DNA of 64,000 nucleotides from Bordetella genomosp. 13 (GTDB lineage: Bacteria > Pseudomonadota > Gammaproteobacteria > Burkholderiales > Burkholderiaceae_B). The first letter of the stretch is position 1, and each line of letters opens with the position of its first letter. The notes under the pieces were generated by a model. The model worked only from the letters and a program-made list of their open reading frames with translations, was not told the origin of the DNA and made no database searches. The stretch spans positions 3,534,001 through 3,598,000 of the forward strand of contig NZ_CP021111.1 in NCBI RefSeq assembly GCF_002119665.1. The letters run 5' to 3'. A program made the position numbers and the translations under genes. Of this stretch, positions 58,403 to 64,000 are shown in pieces.

Positions 58403-59653
58403 TCAGGACGCGGGCGCGGCCTTCAACGCCTCGAGCGTTTTGCGCCCCGCCCTGCCGTCGGCCGGCAGGCCCAGCTCGCGCTGCACCGACTGCAGCGCCT
58501 GGCGCGTGCGCGCGCCGATCACGCCGTCCGGCTTGCCGATGTCGTAGCCGCGCGCCACCAGCATTTCCTGCAATTGCCGGCGCTCGGCGCGCGACAGGCC
58601 CGGATCGTCAGTGGGCCAGGGCGTGGCCAGCGGCGGGCCGCCGCGGAGCCGGTCCGACAGGTGCGCGATGGCCAGCGCATAACTCTCGGCCGCGTTGTAC
58701 GAATAGATTGCGTCGAAATTACGCGTGACCAGGAAAGCCGGGCCCTTGGGCCCCGCGGGCAGGAACAGCCCGACGGAGGTGTCGCCATCGGGCAGCGCGC
58801 CGCCGTCGACGCGGCGCACGCCCTGCGCCGCCCATGCGGACATGGGCTTCTTGTTGCGGCGGCCGGCATTCGACGTGTCCAGCCCCTCGGGCAGCTTCAC
58901 CTCGAAACCCCAGCCCAGGCCGGGCTGCCAGCCCGCCTGTTTGAGGAAGTTGGCCGTGGAGCCCAGCGCGTCGGGCACGCTGTCGACCAGGTCGCGGCGG
59001 CCATCGCCGTCGAAATCGACCGCCAGTCGCAGATAGGTGGACGGCATGAATTGCGTCTGGCCGAAGGCTCCGGCCCACGAGCCGTTCAGGCGATCGGCGG
59101 CTACGTGTTCGTCCTGCAGGATGCGCAGCGTGGAATAGAACTCGCCGCGGAAATACGCCTGGCGCCGGCCGAAGCACGACAGCGTGGACAACGAGGTCAA
59201 CAGCGGCCTGCCGCCCAGGATGCGCCCGAAATTGCTTTCCACGCCCCACACCGCCGCCACCGTGGCGGGGTCCACACCGAACTGCTCCTGCGCGCGAGCC
59301 AACTCGTCGCGCCACTGCGCCATGGCGGCCAGGCCGTCGTCGACGCGTTCCTGGTCGACCAGGCCGGCCATGTAGTCCCAGATGGGCGTCTTGAACTCCG
59401 GCTGCGCGTCCAGCAAGGGCAGCACGCTCATGTCCGGAGCGAGGAAGGTGATCTGCTCGTCGTAGACGCTGGCCTTCACGCCGCGCTGTACGGCCTCGCC
59501 GCGCAGATTGGCAAGGCAGGAGCGGTAGGCGGCGGCGTCGGCCGGGGGCGCAGCGGACGCGGGCGACGAAGCCGGCACGGGCTGCGCGGATACGGCGTGG
59601 AGGGACTGGGCGGCCAGCAGGGCCAGCAGGGGCAGGAGGCGGCGATGAGTCAT
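58403..59653 (-). CDS. Lytic murein transglycosylase (GH103) with C-terminal peptidoglycan-binding domain
   Basis: A 416-residue exported enzyme cleaving the glycan strand. Signal peptide to about residue 24 with no lipobox Cys at the cleavage site, so periplasmic. Catalytic Glu in WGVESNFG, GAFGQTQFMPSTYLRLAVDFDGDGRRD, then a PG_binding_1 domain at the end (LQEMLVARGYDIGKPDGVIGARTRQALQSVQR). A paralogue of mltB at 442-1605, differing in the binding domain and in lacking the lipid anchor. Confidence 0.9.
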   Translation of the reverse strand: MTHRRLLPLLALLAAQSLHAVSAQPVPASSPASAAPPADAAAYRSCLANLRGEAVQRGVKASVYDEQITFLAPDMSVLPLLDAQPEFKTPIWDYMAGLVDQERVDDGLAAMAQWRDELARAQEQFGVDPATVAAVWGVESNFGRILGGRPLLTSLSTLSCFGRRQAYFRGEFYSTLRILQDEHVAADRLNGSWAGAFGQTQFMPSTYLRLAVDFDGDGRRDLVDSVPDALGSTANFLKQAGWQPGLGWGFEVKLPEGLDTSNAGRRNKKPMSAWAAQGVRRVDGGALPDGDTSVGLFLPAGPKGPAFLVTRNFDAIYSYNAAESYALAIAHLSDRLRGGPPLATPWPTDDPGLSRAERRQLQEMLVARGYDIGKPDGVIGARTRQALQSVQRELGLPADGRAGRKTLEALKAAPAS

Positions 59654-59752
59654 CGGGCCATTCTATACGCGCGGCACCCGGGCTATCGGCCGCGGCCTGT
59701 CTCAGCCTGCAACAAGATGCAGACGCGCCGGGGCCGCCATGACGGAGGAACG

Positions 59753-60595
59753 TTACTCTTGCGGACGGTGGTCCGACTCTGCCTGCACCAAAGCCTCCAG
59801 CTCCGCTTCTTCGAATCCCGCCTCGCGCCGCGCCTGCATATTGAACGGCCCGCGCAACGGCGGCGCGCCATAACGCCGCGCCATGTCGGCATAGCACGCC
59901 ACGGGATCGAGGCCGCGCGCATCGCAGCCCGCGCGGAACCATCGATTGCCGATGGCCACATGGCCGATCTCGTCGCGCAGGATGATGTCCAGGATGGCCG
60001 CGCCGGCCTCGTCGCCGGCATCCGCCAGCTTGGCGCGGATCAGCGGCGAGGCGTCCAGGCCGCGCGCCTCCAGCGTGCGCGGCACCAGGGCCAGCCGGGC
60101 CAGCAGATCGCCGCGGGTCTTCTCGGCCATTTCCCACAGGCCGTTGTGGGCGGGGAAGTCGCCATAGGCATGGCCCAGCGTGGCCAAGTGATCGTTCAGC
60201 AGCGAGAAGTGGTAAGCCTCTTCGCGCGCCACGCGCAGCCAGTCGCGGTAGAAGTCGTCGGGCTGGCCGGGGTAGCGCCAGATGGCATCCAGCGCCAGGT
60301 TGATGGCATTGAACTCGATATGGGCCAGCGAGTGCAGCAGTATCGCGCGGCCCAGCGGCGAGCGCACCGAGCGCTGGCGGGCATGCGCGCGCGGCGCCAG
60401 TTCGGGCCTCGCCGGGCGGCCTGGCAGGCCAGCCGGCTCGTCCAGGACGGCCGAGGCGCCGATCGGCAGGTCGGCGTCCAATGCCTGGACAGCCGCCACC
60501 TTGTCCTGCCAGGCGTGGACAGCCAGCGCACGCAGGGCCTCGGTGCGCAGGGTCGCCTTGCGCGAGGCCTGCCCGTCAGAGCCTTCCCGCGTCAT
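59753..60595 (-). CDS. DUF455 ferritin-like protein
   Basis: A 280-residue helical protein with the di-iron motif of the DUF455 group: HIEFNAINLALDA, REEAYHFSLLNDHL and DEIGHVAIG. Related proteins are found next to metabolic and tRNA-modification genes; function unknown, possibly a di-iron oxidase. Start at 60595 (MTREGSD). Divergent from the acyltransferase 120 bases away. Confidence 0.82.
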   Translation of the reverse strand: MTREGSDGQASRKATLRTEALRALAVHAWQDKVAAVQALDADLPIGASAVLDEPAGLPGRPARPELAPRAHARQRSVRSPLGRAILLHSLAHIEFNAINLALDAIWRYPGQPDDFYRDWLRVAREEAYHFSLLNDHLATLGHAYGDFPAHNGLWEMAEKTRGDLLARLALVPRTLEARGLDASPLIRAKLADAGDEAGAAILDIILRDEIGHVAIGNRWFRAGCDARGLDPVACYADMARRYGAPPLRGPFNMQARREAGFEEAELEALVQAESDHRPQE

Positions 60596-60714
60596 GGCGA
60601 CACCCTGCCGGCGTGCTGGCGGAACACGAAAAGCCGCGCATGCAAGGCGGCGGATGCTGCGATGTTCATGGAATCGAAGTGGTTGCGAATGCCCGCCGAC
60701 TTTATCATTGCGCC

Positions 60715-61842
60715 ATGCCCTCCTCCGCACGACTCAGCCTGGAAACCTCCCTCGCCGCGCTGGATGCCCGCCAATGGAACGCCCTGGCGGGCGACCAGCC
60801 CTTCGTGCGGCACGAGTTCCTGTCCGCCCTGCACGACACCGGCTGCGCCTCTCCCGACACCGGCTGGACGCCGTACTTCCTGGCGCTGCGGCGCGACGAC
60901 GAGCTGGCCGCCGCGGTGCCGCTGTACCTGAAGACGCATTCGCGCGGCGAATACGTGTTCGACTTCGCGTGGGCCGACGCCTTCGAGCGGCACGGCCTGC
61001 GCTACTACCCCAAGCTGCTGTCGGCCATACCGTTCACGCCTGTGGCAGGCGCCCGACTGCTGGCCGCGAACCACGAAGACCGCATGACGCTGGCGCATGG
61101 CCTGGTCGAACTGGCCCAGGGCTTGAAGGTATCTTCGCTGCACCTGCTGTTTCCGCGTCAGGACGACCTGGCCGCGCTGCGCGAGGCGGGCTACATGATC
61201 CGCGAAGGCGTTCAGTTCCACTGGACCAATCCAGGTTATGCCGACCTGGAGCAGTTCCTGGCGGCCATGAGCCACGACAAGCGCAAGAAGATCCGGCAGG
61301 ATCGCAAGAAGGTGGCACAGGCCGGCATTTCGTATCGCTGGCTGACGGGCGACGAGATCGACGAGGCCGCACTCGACTTCTTCTATCGCTGCTATTGCCA
61401 GACGTATTACGAGCATGGCAACCCGCCGTACCTTAACGCCGGGTTCTTCGCGCGCATCCGCGCGCGCATGCCCGAGTGCATGGTGCTGGTGCTGGCCATG
61501 CGCGGCGACGAGCCGGTGGCCGCGGCGCTGAACCTGCGCGGCGGCGACGCGCTGTACGGCCGCTACTGGGGCAGCGCAGTGTTCGTGCCCGGCCTGCACT
61601 TCGAAACCTGCTATATGCAGGCCATCGAATACTGCATCGCGCACGGCCTGGCGCGGTTCGAGGGCGGCGCGCAGGGCGAGCACAAGATGGCGCGCGGTCT
61701 TCTGCCCGCGCCCACGTATTCGGCGCACTGGGTATCGGACAGGCGCTTCGCCGATGCGATCCAGGACTTCCTCGTTCACGAATCGTCGGCCATGCATGAG
61801 TACGTGCACGAGCTGGAATCGCGGGCGCCGTTCAAGCGCTGA
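60715..61842 (+). CDS. GNAT / FemAB-like acyltransferase
   Basis: A 375-residue protein of the FemAB-like (PF04339-type) N-acyltransferase family, often named peptidogalycan biosynthesis or GNAT protein. Signs: MSHDKRKKIRQDRKKVA, YCQTYYEHGNPPYLN, YGRYWGS, and FEGGAQGEHKMARGL near the end. It may transfer an aminoacyl group, perhaps to peptidoglycan or a polyamide, but the acceptor is unknown. Start at 60715. Confidence 0.78.
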   Translation: MPSSARLSLETSLAALDARQWNALAGDQPFVRHEFLSALHDTGCASPDTGWTPYFLALRRDDELAAAVPLYLKTHSRGEYVFDFAWADAFERHGLRYYPKLLSAIPFTPVAGARLLAANHEDRMTLAHGLVELAQGLKVSSLHLLFPRQDDLAALREAGYMIREGVQFHWTNPGYADLEQFLAAMSHDKRKKIRQDRKKVAQAGISYRWLTGDEIDEAALDFFYRCYCQTYYEHGNPPYLNAGFFARIRARMPECMVLVLAMRGDEPVAAALNLRGGDALYGRYWGSAVFVPGLHFETCYMQAIEYCIAHGLARFEGGAQGEHKMARGLLPAPTYSAHWVSDRRFADAIQDFLVHESSAMHEYVHELESRAPFKR

Positions 61843-61877
61843 CCGGCCGGGCGCCGGCAGGCGGTTCGGCCGGCGGC

Positions 61878-62348
61878 CTACAGGAATCGATCGAGCAGAT
61901 GCCGGCTGCCGCGGTCCAGTCCGGCCGCATCGCGGATCAGGTAATGAATGCCATGGCTGTCGGAAATCAGCAGCGCATGGCCCGCCAGGCGGCGTATGGC
62001 TTCCTCGCCGCGCAGCACGAACGTGGTGGGACCGCGATCGGTCTCGACCTGCCACGTCGACGGCGTGGCGTACGTGGACACGGACACGATGCGCCGGATC
62101 TCGGGCATGAACTCGCGCCCCGCCAGCTCGGCCTCGATCAGCTCGCGCTGCGCGGGCGGCTGATCGTCGAGTCGCTCGATCCACGCCAGTTCGCGCCCAT
62201 CGGCCGCCAGCAGCGACAGCCCCTGCTGCGGCCGCGAGATCGGGAAGGCGCGCACCGGCGCCACGCCTTCGTGGCGCACGCCGTCGGCGCCCACGTAGAC
62301 CAGCCGGCCATGGGCGTTGCGCTGCAATTCGAAAGAATCGTTGCTCAT
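61878..62348 (-). CDS. DUF1854 family protein, linked to the ABC exporter
   Basis: A 156-residue soluble protein of the DUF1854 family: GRLVYVGADGVRHEGVAPVRAFPIS, LAWIERLDDQP, REFMPEIRRIVSVSTYATPSTWQV, RGPTTFVLRGEEAIRRL. From memory, this family occurs with an ABC transporter next to cyanophycin synthetase genes and is annotated as cyanophycin metabolism-associated. GGGAG precedes the ATG at 62348. It follows the ABC gene by 11 bases, so they form one unit. Confidence 0.85.
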   Translation of the reverse strand: MSNDSFELQRNAHGRLVYVGADGVRHEGVAPVRAFPISRPQQGLSLLAADGRELAWIERLDDQPPAQRELIEAELAGREFMPEIRRIVSVSTYATPSTWQVETDRGPTTFVLRGEEAIRRLAGHALLISDSHGIHYLIRDAAGLDRGSRHLLDRFL

Positions 62349-62359
62349 CGCTGCTCCCT

Positions 62360-64000
62360 TCACACCATGTCGGAATCGGCATCGCCGGATCCCGAGTCGG
62401 CGATTTCCGCCTGACGCATCTGCGCGCGGTACAGGTCGTAGTACGCGCCGCGGCGCGCCATCAGGGTCGCGTGCGTGCCCTCTTCGACCAGGCGGCCGCG
62501 GTCCAGCACCACCAGCCTGTCGGCCTTGCGCAGCGTGCTGAGGCGGTGCGCGATGGCGATGGTGGTGCGGCCGCGCACCAGGTTGTCCAGCGCCTTCTGG
62601 ATCTCTTTCTCGGTGGTCGTATCCACCGACGAGGTGGCCTCGTCCAGGATGAGAATGCGCGGGTCGATCAGCAAGGCGCGCGCGATCGAGATGCGCTGGC
62701 GCTCGCCGCCCGACAGGGCCTGTCCGCGCTCGCCCACCAACGAGTCATAGCCGTGCGGCAGGCGCAGGATGAACTCGTGCGCGTGGGCCGCGCGGGCCGC
62801 CGCGACGATCTCTTCGTGCGTCGCGTCGGGCTTGCCGTAGGCGATGTTCTCGGCGATGGTGCCGAAGAAGAGGAACGGCTCTTGCAGCACCAGGCCGATG
62901 TGGCGGCGGTAGTCGGAGATGCGCAGCGAGCGGATGTCGACGCCGTCGACCAGCACCGCGCCCTCGGCCACGTCGTAGAAGCGGCAGATCAGGTTGATGA
63001 GCGTGCTCTTGCCCGAGCCGCTGTGGCCCACCAGGCCGATCATCTCGCCCGGCGCGATCGACAGGCTCAGCCCGCGCATCACCGAGCGGTTGCCGTAGCG
63101 GAACCCCACTTCGCGCAGCTCGATGCGTCCGCGCATGTCGGGCAGGCTGACCGGCGACTGCGCCTCGGGCACGCTGGAGACGTGGTCCAGGATGTCGAAG
63201 ATGCGCTTGGCGCCCGCGGCCGCCTTCTGCGTGAACGAGACGATGCGGCTCATCGAATCCAGCCGCGTGTAGAAACGCCCGATGTAGGCCAGGAAGGCGG
63301 CCAGCACGCCTACCGTGACGTCATGCTCGGCCACCAGCCAGATGCCGAACACCCAGATCACCAGCAGGCCGATCTCGGTAAGAAAGGTGACGGAGGGCGA
63401 GAACAGCGACCACACCTTGTTGACGCGATCGTTCACGTCCAGGTTGCGGTGATTGGCTTCGCGAAAGCGCTGCACCTCGCGCTTCTCCTGCGCGAAGGCC
63501 TTGACCACCCGGATGCCCGGAATGGTGTCGGCCAGCACGCTGGTGATTTCCGACCACACGCGGTCGACCTTCTCGAAGCCATGGCGCAGCCGGTCGCGCA
63601 CCAAGTGGATGAGCCACATGATGAAGGGCAGCGGCAGCAGTGTGGCCAGCGCCAGCGTCGGTTCGATCGAGAACAGGATGACCGCCGTCATCACAATCAT
63701 CAGCACGTCGGTGGCGAAGTCCAGCAGGTGCAGCGACAGGAACACGCAGATGCGGTCTGTCTCGCTGCCGATGCGCGACATGAGGTCGCCGGTGCGCTTG
63801 CCGCCGAAGTACTCCAGCGACAGGTGCTGCAGATGCGAATACGTGGCGATGCGCAGGTCGGCGCCGATGCGCTCGCTGACCCAGGCCAGCACATAGGTGC
63901 GCGCCCAGCCCAGGCCCCAGGCCAGCAGCGCCGAGGCGAACAGCCCCAGCAGGTACAGCCGCACCATGCCGTAGTCGATGGGCTGGCCGTTCTGGAACGG
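62360..64000 (-). CDS. ABC exporter with fused membrane and ATPase domains (start outside window)
   Basis: The last ~546 residues of a fused exporter. Membrane domain to about 300 (ISRIGSETDR and other loop motifs), then the ATPase: Walker A VGHSGSGKSTLI, Q-loop VLQEPFLFF, signature LSGGERQRISIARALL, Walker B ILILDEATSSVD, switch IAHRLSTL. It is coupled to a DUF1854 gene 11 bases downstream, the pair seen near cyanophycin (cphA) genes in related bacteria; the upstream side is beyond the window. Confidence 0.85.
   Translation of the reverse strand, partial: PFQNGQPIDYGMVRLYLLGLFASALLAWGLGWARTYVLAWVSERIGADLRIATYSHLQHLSLEYFGGKRTGDLMSRIGSETDRICVFLSLHLLDFATDVLMIVMTAVILFSIEPTLALATLLPLPFIMWLIHLVRDRLRHGFEKVDRVWSEITSVLADTIPGIRVVKAFAQEKREVQRFREANHRNLDVNDRVNKVWSLFSPSVTFLTEIGLLVIWVFGIWLVAEHDVTVGVLAAFLAYIGRFYTRLDSMSRIVSFTQKAAAGAKRIFDILDHVSSVPEAQSPVSLPDMRGRIELREVGFRYGNRSVMRGLSLSIAPGEMIGLVGHSGSGKSTLINLICRFYDVAEGAVLVDGVDIRSLRISDYRRHIGLVLQEPFLFFGTIAENIAYGKPDATHEEIVAAARAAHAHEFILRLPHGYDSLVGERGQALSGGERQRISIARALLIDPRILILDEATSSVDTTTEKEIQKALDNLVRGRTTIAIAHRLSTLRKADRLVVLDRGRLVEEGTHATLMARRGAYYDLYRAQMRQAEIADSGSGDADSDMV

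Overview
The window is GC-rich (about two thirds G+C) chromosomal DNA from a beta-proteobacterium, almost certainly Bordetella. The ssrA gene encodes the tag ANDERFALAA. The gyrA-serC-pheA-hisC-tyrA-aroA-cmk-rpsA-ihfB string, the single-domain heptokinase HldA, the Bug-type solute receptor and the short OmpA precursor all fit that genus. The number of frameshifted accessory genes recalls the B. bronchiseptica/parapertussis group, but I cannot assign a species.

Layout. 1-8.6 kb: truncated histone-deacetylase-like gene, divergent mltB, cysM, a ComEA-like protein, a divergent marR/cupin pair, and a LysR-controlled operon made of a natural HMG-CoA-lyase/CoA-transferase fusion plus a Bug receptor. 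8.66-14.1 kb: a lower-GC accessory block with an IS3-type remnant, a tandemly duplicated and decaying three-gene cassette (here called A-B-L), a second copy of the hldD 3' end with its terminator, and a lone membrane protein. 14.1-17.7 kb: LPS heptose and LPS-control genes hldD, hldA, lapB and lapA. 17.8-25.2 kb: a plus-strand block lying between lapA and ihfB, with tartrate/malate dehydrogenase, a very large HD-GYP sensor and a DUF1800/DUF1501 pair. 25.3-36.6 kb: the long minus-strand run ihfB to gyrA, joining aromatic amino acid and serine synthesis to translation and DNA topology. 36.9-41.2 kb: ompA, ubiG, gph, an MFS exporter and ssrA (tmRNA). 41.3-42.5 kb: remains of an island integrated at the ssrA 3' end (decayed P4-type integrase and one small cargo gene).

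42.8-64 kb is a mosaic of small units: LysR/GST/three-domain iron-sulfur oxidoreductase; a formate/nitrite-type channel; an aldose-1-epimerase-like mutarotase; a mod regulator and modBAC molybdate transporter; an AraC regulator; two exported methyltransferase-fold paralogues on either side of an aldo/keto reductase; a MASE1 protein with a degenerate GGDEF; a tandem Usp protein; a second lytic transglycosylase; a DUF455 ferritin-like protein; a FemAB-like acyltransferase; and a DUF1854 protein next to an ABC exporter, a pair I associate with cyanophycin metabolism.

The most unusual feature is the A-B-L cassette (8816-12434). Two small membrane-anchored paralogues (A, B) precede a larger unknown protein (L). 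The whole unit was duplicated in tandem, then the middle was deleted so that the start of one L and the end of one A survive as fossils; the surviving B2 and L2 each carry a one-base frameshift. The other strong observations are the lyase/transferase fusion, the duplicated hldD 3' end and the exported methyltransferase-like pair. No rRNA, ordinary tRNA or CRISPR array was seen.
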